A stretch of 64,000 bases of DNA. Origin: Casuarius casuarius. Its lineage: Eukaryota > Chordata > Aves > Casuariiformes > Casuariidae. Of the stretch, positions 38,730 through 49,893 are shown one piece after another. Under the pieces are notes generated by a model that was not told where the DNA came from, did no database searches, and saw only the letters and a list, made by a program, of their open reading frames with translations. The position numbers were made by a program, and so were the translations under genes. The stretch's first letter is position 1, and every line of letters begins with the position of its first letter. The DNA is taken from assembly GCA_003342895.1 (NCBI GenBank), contig PTFA01000024.1, positions 893,634 through 957,633 on the forward strand, written 5' to 3'.

Positions 38730-40281
38730 TGTTACGGACATAGGGAGGAGACAGGACACTTTCAGGCTACTGTTCAACTGAACATCGGGGCACCCGCAAT
38801 TTAGATCTACATGGAATATTATGGCTATGTCCAGAAGGGACAAGTTAAGTGTGTTATTTCTGTTTGAAACTCATCACCCTTGCTCATTGTAGCTGCAATG
38901 AAGAATTGGTACGCTCATTTACAAAGGCTGTTTTGGAAACAGTCTTGTAAAATTTCTGTAAACTATACCTGAGGCTTGTTCTTTTTCCTCTCAACTCTGT
39001 TCAATTTGAGAGTCAAACACTAAACTACATCCCCAAAAGGCATTACAAAAAAACAGTGGTATAAATTAAACTTCACAAGGGACAAAACTTACTACCACTG
39101 TTTTTGAAAAAACATTAATAAAAAGCAAATTTTCTGTTTTCTCCATTATTTACTTCCCTTCAAGTTATATTATATGTGGTCAAAAACTCTAAATACATGC
39201 TTGCATCTTCACTTTATTTAAAGTTTGTAGGTCCTGAAAAATCACAAATTAGAGAGGTGGGGGGAGGAGAAAAAGAAAAAGAAAGGGAACAACTACCTTT
39301 CTGGTTTTGATCAGCTGTCTGAACACAAACTTAAATAAAACAGAGGTCTTTGATGTTTCTAAAATAACACATTCCCTGTAGCAGTAATGTGCAAGATGGC
39401 GGACAAGCCTGCAAGCCCGTAAGATTCACATTTGCTCCACAGGCCCAAACGTTCCCTGCTCTAAAACTGGCACACTAAGCCCTAAGCAACCTGACCACTT
39501 GTCAAGTACAGCAGCTAAAATCTCCAAGAAGTCAAAAGCTTGCGTTAAATAATGGTAGTATCACTGTTTGCATAATAACAAAACTAAGGGGCTCCAGCTG
39601 AGACAGTCTCAAGTTTTCTTTGGAGTAGGATATCCGCAAATGCACAAATGCACAGAGGTAATCTCCACCCCTTTCAGAGGGCCAACACAACTGACCCAAA
39701 CTAGCTATACATATGCTGTATGTATTGTGTATACTTTTTAAAATAAATGCAAGCCTGCCAGCATATGCTTTTTACAACTCAGATAGTACTGCCCTTCTTG
39801 AGTAGAAATTAATCAGATCAAAATGCGTCCGCCTCCTCCAATAAATGAGGCAACTGACTTCCCGATTTAAAGGCTGTTTTTAATAACCTGTTTTACATGA
39901 CCATTAAATGCTGGGTTTTATTATTTATTACACAAAAGAAAAAAAATATATTTTCTCTTTGTTCCAGACAAGAAGTCAAGAGAGCAACAGATGTTCCCAA
40001 GAATCTGTAGCCACAGAGGTTGCCAGATAATTAGCCTTTTAGCTGCTTACTCCCTCTAAATCACTTCTATTATTCAACTACAAAATACCAAGTCAAATTT
40101 GTTTAATTTCTAATTTGTTAGCATTTAAATATCAAACTAGAACTCTACAGGCATGTTTAGACATATCCACAACGCAGTTACGCAAGTATACTCACCAGAG
40201 TATTAACAACGCAAGTGTTTTTTCCACACCATTAAAATAACAAGAGTAGCTCCTGATCAAGGAGAGGATATGAAACAGTAA

Positions 40282-40426
40282 TTCTCTCTCTNTATATATA
40301 TAGATAGATATATATATATATACACACACACAAGTATTTATGTATGTTCATTTTATATATATAATGTGTGGTTTTTTTAATATATATAAAAATATATATA
40401 TATATATAAAAAAATAAAAAAAAAAC
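40282..40426. repeat. TA-rich microsatellite complex
   Basis: CT, TA, TAGA, TA and CA units, then two further TA arrays and an A-rich end. One N lies at 40292. Likely unstable. Confidence 0.93.
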
Positions 40427-41269
40427 ATAGGAAGAGACAATGTGTGGTCCCATCTTCATGGCTGCAGGGAAGTAACCCAGTTTGCTAACCAAAGGTGCAG
40501 GGAACCTTGAGCCAGACCCAAGCTGCCTTCACACACAGCCTCCTCTTTATCGTTCACTGTGTACTAAAATACACAGTGATATTTGCTAAAGTACCCCTAA
40601 TCTTACTGCAGTCTTCTGCCATCTAGAGGATGCCAGCCCCAGCCATTTACATGAACAGAGAACAGAAATGGCCGAAGTAAAATAGGCCAAGCAATACATA
40701 CTTCTTACAGGTCACATGCAATGTACGCCAGAAGGCCTGAATATATGAAACTCCTTCTTCAAAACAAAACTTGAACGTAATACAAAACATCGCTGGACGG
40801 GGAAGCCAGCTTAGAGGAAGAAAATGAAAAATGACATGACTCAATCAAGTTCTCCAAAAAAGGAGAGCACAAGAGAAAATGGAAAGCACAATAAATAAAT
40901 AAATAAAAACTGTAGGAGNCAAATTCATTAAAGCTGTAAACACGAGGACGAAGAATACGCATATGATGAATGGTAAGTTAATGAAAGAGTGAGCCGAAAC
41001 ATAGACGTATAGTTTTGATGAGCACCAGATGGAATGGAAAGGATGTGCTTCCACTAAAGAAAAAGGATTTGATTTCAACTCATGCTAGCCAGCTCATGGT
41101 AACTAACACCAATATAACCCAAGATATTTCTCACTTTCATCCAGCTTAACCAGATGGTAAACCTGTGGCTCTGTGGTCTTTATTTCACCCTTGAAACCTG
41201 CAGTTCATTTAGCAATAATCAAGTAGAACATCCCTTCTCCTAAAAGGTGCATACAAAAATCCCAGAAGA

Positions 41270-41400
41270 GACCCAAGAAGGAGTATCTTGATGCCCACAA
41301 CACGACAAAGCAACGGATGGAAACTCATCCAATGACAAGTCCTTATAGACCTATTTGAAACACCACAGATGTAAGGAAAAGTTTTTTCCTAGCTTGAGTA
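41270..41400 (+). mobile_element. Possible degraded CR1 segment in intron 1
   Basis: CACGACAAAGCAACGGATGG and, further on, TGTAAGGAAAAGTTTTTTCC recall the CR1 region encoding no protein just before its 3' end (aggacaagaggcaac then aggaaaaacttttt). The order fits but identity is low. Confidence 0.3.
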
Positions 41401-43464
41401 TAAATAATACAGTTATTCTGTACTTAGAAGAATGACAAAGCCACAACAGTATATTTTCAGTCCCTGCTACTGGCAAAACAAGTGGAAATGGTTTCTGTAG
41501 ACCAATTCAAATGAATATTCATAAGTCAAATTAACCTAGGACCACCTAATCCAAGAATAATCGCTTACTGCTTTACACATACAGCAAGCTTTCCTTACAA
41601 ATACAGCACCCTGTAAAATGTCTGCTATGTAAACAAATTAATAACGCTAATCACTTTCTCCCCATGCCATGTGTCAACCCTCTGTCTTATCAATTTAAGC
41701 TGTAAAGTCCAGATCAGAGACCACCAAAGTTTCTGAAAGATCCACCACAACGATATCAGAATTAGGGGCAGTAAGCACTACTGTAGATAGTAACAACCAG
41801 CCTTCCTTCGTACATGACAGAACAAAATGGGAATGTGCAGAGGTGTCAGTCTCCCACTATTACTTTCTATTTTAAAGCAATACTGTTCAACTGAGCAGGT
41901 CCTGAGACAACATGAAAGTCATGAAAATCAAACCTCAAAGAGTTACCAGCAAAATTTTGCAAATAACAGAAGCAAGCTGAGGAAAAAGGGGTACCAGTTT
42001 CTTGTCATTTTTCTCCCCTATGCTCTGCCAGAGTCACAAACTGGGGAAGTAACAAAGAGTGCAGAATGCAGCCCCGGCAGGAGAGCAACTGGAGTGAGTG
42101 CAGTGAAAAGACCAAAAGGTACTTCTGACTGCTGGAATCATCTAAACCAAACAAATTATCACTAGAATCTCTTCATCTGTGCAATCATCCTCCCTAGTAA
42201 AATGGCTATGGGGAATGTCAAAATCAGCCAGTACCTCAGTAGATCAGGAGCATATCGTTATACCGCGTGAAACGGAATATCCTCCTCAGTTTTGCTCTGG
42301 CAGTATGTATCTGCACTACACTTGCAGCCATAAATTATTCAACTTTGAGGGCTTCTGCACCTGTGAATTTACACCACATATCCAGCACTACTGGATGCAA
42401 CTAGCTGCTCTGGAAGACTTAATTTGCTATCAGTGTTTTACTTAGAACTGATTAAAAAAAAAGAAGTTAATAAAAAAAAGAATAGATGTACCCTTANGAT
42501 AAATGTTATTTGTGCTGGGGTTACCCTAATTTAATTTCATATAATGAACTTTCAGTTGTAAGGGTGAAAGCCGCCTTCACCTCTAGACAATCTAAGAGCT
42601 AAGTAAGAGAGTAATTCAGTTCTCTCCCTTGTCTGCTAATCTGATCCGACATTCCTAAATAGTATACCTTTGTGAGAATGCTAATCTTCTGATTTACTTT
42701 ATCAATGAATAGCTAAAGAATTAAAGCTTCCTGAGAGAATTATGAGTAGCTATCAAAATTAACTGTGACTTCCATAACCTATCGTCTCACAGTTCTCTGT
42801 GGGGCAAGCAGGCAAAGCATGGGGCCTCACTCAGTAAGCCTGCTAAGTCTTTGGAAGCATAGCTGTTCTTGGTTATTTATGTTCTAGGGCAAGAACAATG
42901 CAATCTGGGGCAACACAACCTAGAGAAGTGGAGTGGTTGCAAACGTGACAGATGGCACACAAATCTGATGCAAACATCAGCTCTCGGTGGGAAAGCAGGC
43001 ACAACACTTTTTGGGGAGAGATGAAGGGAAAAAAGGAACCAGAAGAATCAACTACTTGTAATCCAGGGAAGTTCTGTTTATTTCAACACCACTTCCTCAC
43101 CAAGAGGGAGCTCCTCCTCTAGAGGAGAGGTATGTCTTTTCTAAACACTAGGAGAAAGAGAGAAAAATGAAGACGGTTCCTCCCCTCCTGCATAACGAAA
43201 GCTGCACTAGTTCAACCTCCCCCGCACAGAGCGGGCGAGAAACGGCTCCCGCACGGCGGCTTTTTCGCTCATCGGCGAACAATGGCAGTATTTCCCCTCC
43301 GCCGCCGCCACATCCGGCAGGGTCTCGCCTCGCACGGCCTCCTCCGCCGCGCGGCGCGAGCGGGATTTCGCGCCGCTGCTGCGCGGCGGCGGCGGAGGAA
43401 AGGAGAGAGGAAGGGAAGGCGCTCGCCGCCTCGCTCCCTGCGCGCCCGGCGCCCGCTTCCCCGC

Positions 43465-44018
43465 NNNNNNNNNNNNNNNNNNNNNNNNNNNNNNNNNNNN
43501 NNNNNNNNNNNNNNNNNNNNNNNNNNNNNNNNNNNNNNNNNNNNNNNNNNNNNNNNNNNNNNNNNNNNNNNNNNNNNNNNNNNNNNNNNNNNNNNNNNNN
43601 NNNNNNNNNNNNNNNNNNNNNNNNNNNNNNNNNNNNNNNNNNNNNNNNNNNNNNNNNNNNNNNNNNNNNNNNNNNNNNNNNNNNNNNNNNNNNNNNNNNN
43701 NNNNNNNNNNNNNNNNNNNNNNNNNNNNNNNNNNNNNNNNNNNNNNNNNNNNNNNNNNNNNNNNNNNNNNNNNNNNNNNNNNNNNNNNNNNNNNNNNNNN
43801 NNNNNNNNNNNNNNNNNNNNNNNNNNNNNNNNNNNNNNNNNNNNNNNNNNNNNNNNNNNNNNNNNNNNNNNNNNNNNNNNNNNNNNNNNNNNNNNNNNNN
43901 NNNNNNNNNNNNNNNNNNNNNNNNNNNNNNNNNNNNNNNNNNNNNNNNNNNNNNNNNNNNNNNNNNNNNNNNNNNNNNNNNNNNNNNNNNNNNNNNNNNN
44001 NNNNNNNNNNNNNNNNNN
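43465..44018. other. Assembly gap (554 N) expected to contain CPSF6 exon 1
   Basis: A run of N inside the CpG island. No minus-strand frame in the flanking sequence encodes the conserved CPSF6 N-terminus, and exon 2 starts at a codon boundary without a start codon. The ATG, the first ~20 codons and their donor must therefore lie in the gap, or less likely be lost by misassembly. Confidence 0.8.
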
Positions 44019-44208
44019 GGGGAGCGACCTGAGCGCGGCCGGGCCCGGATGACGGCGGGAGCGCGGCGGGGCGGAGCGCCGGCGCCGCTCGTCCTCGCTC
44101 GTGCTCGCGCCCTCCAGGTCTCGTTGCCCGCGGGCCCCCGCTGCGGGCGCCTGCTGGGTTTTCCTCGCTCGCCCCGAGGAGGACGCGGCCCGGCGCGGGG
44201 GAGCGGCC

Positions 44209-44214
44209 CACGTG
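44209..44214. promoter_or_regulatory. E-box CACGTG in the CpG island
   Basis: Palindromic CACGTG, the core for USF/MYC/TFE-type bHLH factors, within the promoter flank. A motif match only. Confidence 0.35.
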
Positions 44215-46795
44215 GAAAGCCGGGCGCCTCCGTGCGCAGAGACAAAATGGAAGCGAAGCGCCGCGTCTGCGGTCGGGGAGGCGGCGCTGGGCTCTGGGCA
44301 CGGTCCGGGGCGGATGCGGACCGGCCTGTGCTCTTCTGCCTTCAGCCGCACCGCGCAGTTTTCTGCTGTTACAGAGTTCAGTTTTAATGTCACACCGTGA
44401 AGAAAATTAAGAAAATTAATCTTTCAAATCTTTTTTTCGTGCATTCATAACTCTTAGTTTTGTAGCTACACCTTCAAATTATTTTTGAATTAATGTGCCT
44501 TATCCACGTTCAAGCTCCAGGTGATTTCAGTGAGCAGCTCCTTGAATACAATGTGCAACATACGTTATGTTCTACATTGCATGTTATGTCGCACATGCAA
44601 AAATGAACTATTTTTTTACCTTATAATTTTACAGTAAAAAGCTGGTGTTCCTCTGGCTGAATTAATGAATGAATAAAACCATTGATGCAAGGAATAAAAA
44701 TGCTAAATGCTGATTTCAGGTTGATTTAAAATTTCTTTTTCCATGGCTGAGAGTGCTTCCCAGTTCCTGGATCAGGGTCCATGTTGCAACCCATCCTGAC
44801 TTCATGCTGGGTCCAGGAATCGGTACATACCATCTCTGCCCCCACACTGTCATCTCTATTGGAAAGAAATACGGTTGGACCAGAAAGCTGAAATACCAGA
44901 GAACCACAGCAAGGGGATATGCTGTGGAGCATACCTGCCCAGCGGTCCAGATATATTCCTTAGGCATGGAAGTGCTTAGGTGTTATTCCTGGATTTCTTA
45001 CCCAGCTTGTGGCACATTAAAATGTATCAGATGCAGGCTGCTTGTATGATTCCTGATGTTAATAATTCTGGAAGCCAGAAACCCTAAGGCAGGGAGTCTG
45101 TTCTCAAATACACTGGAGCTTCCTGGTTAGAGGAACTAGCAGATCCATTACCTTTGGAAGAGTTGAGATATCAGCTGAAGGAAGATGTTAGAGATGATAG
45201 TTAAACAAACGCAACCCTCTAATTGAGCTTTTAGTGTTGTTTACAAGTGATAGCATTATATTTGATTACAGATTAAAAAATACAAGTTCACATCTATGAA
45301 TGCGTGCATCATGTGTAGATGAAATGATTCATTGGTTTTGCAAGGAAATTGACTTTTCTTCTGGATTTACCAGTATGCATACAGATACTATTAAAGCTTT
45401 GAAATCTAAATGGGTTCACATATTTGCTTCCTGATGAAATGATTTAGTAACTAGTATTTTATAGAATAAAACGAACCACTATGACACTTCAGATAGTTTT
45501 GCCCATCTGGCTGTGCTGCACAAAGTTACCGAGGTCAAGCAAACTTACCCCTTGCTATCCTAATGATCTGATAAAATTCATAGGAGACACTAGGCTGTGT
45601 GCAGTCGAGTGTTTTATATGCATCTGGGTATCTTAGGAAAGTTATGCATAGCATAGATTGTAATGTTGTTTAATAAAAGGGCAAAGAAATTAAATATGGA
45701 TGGGAAAGTCATTACACTCACTTCAGAAACCACCTGAGGGACCAATAGCAGTGGAAGGACCCTGTCAGGGGTCTTTGAAGAGGCAGGAAAAGACATTGCC
45801 TCTACTTTGCTCTATAAGATAAAGGGTGACCAGTGAGGCCCATAGGGCCTCCTGTGCTGCATTGCTGGGTTCAAGAGGCTTTACCACTTTGGAGCTTTTC
45901 TAAATAATTCCACTGGCTAGATTTATTGCATGCAGACTTTTACAGACTGTGATCATTTTTATTCTTGCATACATATCATTAAGCAAATTCTATAAACAAT
46001 GTAGGAGACTGTAAACATTATGCAAGCTGTTCTATTTACTTTCTGCTGTGTTTTCACTTTTTTCATGAGTAGACTCACTAAATATGTCTTCAACTTTCTT
46101 GTGGTCAGCAATAGCTTCTTTGTGAATTATTATCTCTCTGTGGAGCAACTTAACGGTTGATCAACGCTGGTGAAAATGCTAATGCTTTGTATTTTGTACA
46201 CATCAAAATTATTTAGACCATATGCTGCCTCCTCCCAGTAAAATTCAAAAGACTGAGGTAGAGAATGGGCTGAAAAAGAAATGTGGTCATAAGAGGAAGA
46301 ATATTTGTGGTGCAGCTGGGTCTGGGAGAAGAGTCCTCGTAAGCTTTATTTGAGACAGCAAAAGCCATGGAATGGGAAGTAATTGCACACCTCCTAAATC
46401 CAGAGCACAACATGAGAACAAATGGTGGCAGATGAGCTAATATCTTCCTTAAGTTCCTCTTTCACACCACGGAATATTCTTTCATCTCACAGCAAGAGCT
46501 GGAGTTTCCTTGATATCAAAAGCAGGGGGAAGCCAGGACGCTGGCAACTATGCCTGGGAAAGTGGCCTATACTTAAAGTTCATGTTTCATATGGATCCAC
46601 AAGAGCCTGTTCATTTGCATGTTGTTTCGCTGTCTCTTCTGTTGTAATGATGGAAATTCAAGTATAGTAAGTATAATCCTGATTCTGAATACAAAAGCAA
46701 CTGTGGGTGCTCTGAACCTCATGAAACATGCATTGCTAGCCCACAAGCCTCTCCATGCTTGCCTCTCCAAGGCCTTTCAGTGCCTTTTCTACTAG

Positions 46796-46895
46796 GATGT
46801 TAACAGCCACAAAACAGAGGGGAGGAGAATGCTTTTCCTACCCATCTTTATTTGTATGTCATTACTTCAAAATATCTTTAAATGTTGGGCTTCAG
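46796..46895 (+). other. Possible plus-strand exon preceding the 47.9 kb one
   Basis: 100 nt between acceptor TTTTCTACTAG and donor TTCAG/gtaaaa. The frame with no stop (33 codons plus 1 nt) ends in the phase needed to join the open frame at 47881. It has an internal ATG followed by a hydrophobic stretch (MLFLPIFICMSLLQNIF). Phase compatibility could be luck (about one in three). Confidence 0.2.
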
Positions 46896-47880
46896 GTAAA
46901 AGTGGCAGAACCAGCTTCAATATAATAGCGATTTTAAAAATAATCTATTTTTGCTACCATGAACACAGCAAAAATATATTTTTATACTAAAAAAAATATA
47001 TATGTTAGAAGTTTCCCCGAGGAGCGAAGACTGAGAATGATACAGGAACTTTCCAACACACTTTTCGTCTTAATATCAGACTAAGCTGTTCATGCAGTAA
47101 TGCTATAGACAACAAAGTGAAAAGATAAGAAATAATTCAGGAAAATGCTGTGTTAATCAGGATAGTGCTCAAAATCAGCTTACTTGATATCTACCTGCAG
47201 ATGTTATAGATGTTGTAGATGTTTTGTTATATAAACTTGTTGTATAAACTTACATCCTAGCTATGTTAGTCCAATTGCATTGAATATATGTTTTGTTTGT
47301 TTAGTTGTAGCCCTGAAGCTTTTGATCTTTCCAAAGCTGCCTGGAGCCACTGGACACACTCTTTTATTTTTCTCCCAGTAAAAGTATCCAAATGGTAAAA
47401 GTGTGTGCATTCCAAACTGTAAGAAAATGTCTTCCACTGATGTGCCTTAGCACATAAAACTGTACAGACAGCAGACTGAGGAGAAAGCATGTCCCAAATG
47501 AAGTGGCAGATAGGCACAAATTCTTGCTTGTATCCTTGTTTTTGAAGGATGTTCATGTTATGTTAACACTAATGTAATTGCAGGCTGATAAGGAAAGGGA
47601 CCGTCATGTTCTCATTCCAAAACAGGCAGTGACACAGCCTGTGCAGGCAAAGGGGCAGTAGTACCTCCTCTTCTGGTTGCAGCCCGCGGTTAGATTGGGT
47701 TGTGTAGCATGAAACTGCATCCTAAGAGCATCTGCAAGACCTCCTACTCACTCAACTCTTGCAGGAAAATATTTGTATAGTTCATTTCTTGCCCAGATTT
47801 CTCTTTTTGAAGGTATTCAATTGTTTTGGGCTTGTGCACATAAGTATAGAGTTCCATCTCTCTTTTTTTTTTCCTTACAG

Positions 47881-48009
47881 CTGTCCATCAGTCTACTCGT
47901 TCTGTTGGTTCAGCTCTTTACTCGGTGATTCAGAGGCAGGTTGGAAATTGTAGGGAATCAGGAGCTGATTCACTAATAGTGTGGATTTCCCAGCCCTCAA
48001 GGCAGGAAG
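47881..48009 (+). other. Predicted plus-strand internal exon upstream of CPSF6 (no gene assigned)
   Basis: 129 nt flanked by a textbook acceptor (a 16-base-plus pyrimidine tract then TTACAG) and a textbook donor (GGAAG/gtaagtac). One frame (phase offset 2) is open throughout, 42 full codons from VHQSTRSVGSALYSVIQRQV; the other two frames stop. I recognise no protein family. It could be an exon of a divergent non-coding transcript from the CPSF6 promoter, a 5' exon of the next plus-strand gene (CPM is the neighbour on this side in mammals), or a chance structure. Confidence 0.33.
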
Positions 48010-49765
48010 GTAAGTACAGAGCAAGGGGTGGTAATAACTTCAGTTGTCCAATTTGAATCCACTGCCTTATAAGCCATTAATCAGAAGGCTCAGTTGACTC
48101 CAGAAAACTATGAAATCAAATTTTCAGCTTTAGATCGCTGCTTTTTGGATAGCTTCAGTTTCTATTTGTTTAAAAACCTCTTTCCTTTATTTTTACCCTT
48201 ACATTTAGCACTAATCTGTTCTTTGCAGTGCCTTTCTGCAATTAAATTCTGCAATTCTCCTCTTCTAAATTGGCTGAAATCTGTTAAGTATGTTAAACGC
48301 ATTAAACACATATTTCTTTGAATGGGCTGTATGCATATATAATCAATGGAAAAGCACTATCTAAACTACTTTTCAGGTGTTTTTTTGATTTTTCAAAGTA
48401 TTTGAGCTCTGGAGTAACTTAACTGCATAGGGTTTTGTGCATTTTCTTTTTCTTTTTTAATTTCTGTTTACTTCTGATATCAGGAATTATTCTGAATTTG
48501 AAAAAAAGTCTTCACGATTCATTCATGCATTGCAACTGCCTTAGCATTTTGCAGCACAGGCCGATACAACTCTGTTCCACAGGCTTCCTCTCTTTAAAGC
48601 CCAACTATTTAGAAGTACAGGTCCACACAAGACAAGCCTCTTCTGTAACAGTCAGGCTTCTTTTTGAAACTTACACACTTCCAGATTTCAGGAATGGCAA
48701 TTTCAATAGTTACTGTGTCATAAATAAGTAGAATTAAGTCTGGAACTAGGAGCAATGCATGTTATTCAAACAACATGCCAACCTGTCTGACACTGGTCCT
48801 CAGCTACATCTACACAGCTCTGCTAGATTGCTCCTGAGAACGATCCCAGAAAGGATCTTGAGCTGGAGCACTTTGTCTGCATTCACATTACAAGCCCTTA
48901 AGCCATTTCGTCACTGTCCTTTTTGCCACAACACCTGTCACAAAAGTTGCCCCATCTCTGGAAAGACTTTTCCTGCATTCTCGCACCCTTGATTTGTCGG
49001 CACATGTACACTCTGGGATCAAACACACAGCCCTATACGCTGGCCCTGGTGACCTGGGCCACTATCCACCACTGAGCTTTAGAAAAAAGGGTTTGTGGGA
49101 GAGGAGAGGAGAGTGCGGGCTGGAAAGGTAAAAACCAAGTCGAGATTTGAGTGAGTGTGTCCATAGCTGGGAAGCAGGAGGTTTGGGGATGTGGGTAGAG
49201 CTTGGCTGAAAGTGTGAAGGAGAGGAAGGGGGCTATCAGGATGCAGTTTTACCCAGCCCTAAAGAAATGCCGTGCCCCACTGAAAGCACGGACTGCTCCG
49301 CACTGTTTCTGCTGTGAGCGCATGGATCAGGCTGCCCTAGATACCCACCTGGCTCAGAGCGGGGTGTGCGGAGCAATACCCCAGCTTCCCCCTGCCACAG
49401 GCCAGCGCCGTGGTGGGGCGGCGGGGCAGAAGGGAGGGACAGAGAAGGTGTGAATCCCAGGGGCTGAAGCAGACTGCACGTGGGAGGGAAGGAGATGCCG
49501 GGAGGGAATGCAGCTCATGACCCTGCCATGTGTCCGCAGGAGGGTTTCCCTCTGCTGAGGTTTGCTCACACCAGGGTGCCCTAGGGCCTGGGCTGCATGG
49601 AGAACCGGGGCATTTGCTCTCGAGGGCGTTGCGGAGATAAATCGCTGCACTGTTATCCTAGCAGCACTCAGAGCAGCTGCTCGCTACCCTGCGGTTCGCG
49701 GTGGAGGGGACTTGTCCCAGAGGAGGAGCTATGCGTGCACTGATTGCATCTGTTCCCTTACACAG

Positions 49766-49893
49766 GTTTCTCTTTAGAGACAGCAAGAGGAAGCGTCTAA
49801 GCAGAATCCGGAATATGAATTCGTGGAAGCTGTACGTGCCGTGGACCTGACCATCACGCTTATCGCCAGAACACTTGCAGTATAACACATTTG
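49766..49893 (+). other. Possible terminal plus-strand exon segment
   Basis: Acceptor-like TGTTCCCTTACACAG/GTTTC, with a second AG 10 nt on (CTCTTTAG). From the first AG the frame continuing from 48009 runs 11 codons to a TAA. Another frame stays open for 35 codons (QQEEASKQNPEYEFVEAVRA onward) to TAA. Either could be coincidence; no family is recognised. Confidence 0.15.

Larger units (their letters stand above)
35249..43464 (-). other. CPSF6: CPSF6 intron 1 (visible part)
   Basis: At least 8.2 kb between exon 2 and the gap that should hold exon 1. It contains AT dinucleotide arrays near 40.28-40.43 kb, a T/G homopolymer at 38705-38729, a possible old CR1 piece near 41.27-41.40 kb and an isolated AAGATGGCGG motif near 39.39 kb. 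Single N bases lie at 36029, 37034, 40292, 40919 and 42497. The stretch 36.0-38.7 kb is less AT-rich than its surroundings but gave no recognisable protein or repeat. All open frames here are short and not convincing. Confidence 0.85.
43160..44390 (-). promoter_or_regulatory. CpG island, CPSF6 promoter region
   Basis: Sharp rise in G+C and CpG density on both sides of the assembly gap, with many CGG/CCG runs (43290-43464 and 44019-44300), against an AT-rich background. It sits just upstream of the first visible CPSF6 exon, at the expected place for a housekeeping promoter without TATA box. Part of the left flank may be 5' UTR or start of intron 1. The transcription start site cannot be set because of the gap. 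Confidence 0.85.

Noticed and set aside
43148..44393. Very long open frames (250-400 codons) across the CpG island on both strands
   Set aside because: They exist only because 554 N bases are read as open sequence. The flanking parts are GC-rich frames without any family resemblance.
44716..45049. Overlapping 83- and 98-codon frames near 44.9 kb
   Set aside because: Both strands are open over the same stretch, with no family resemblance and no splice context. Possibly an unknown repeat, but not supported.
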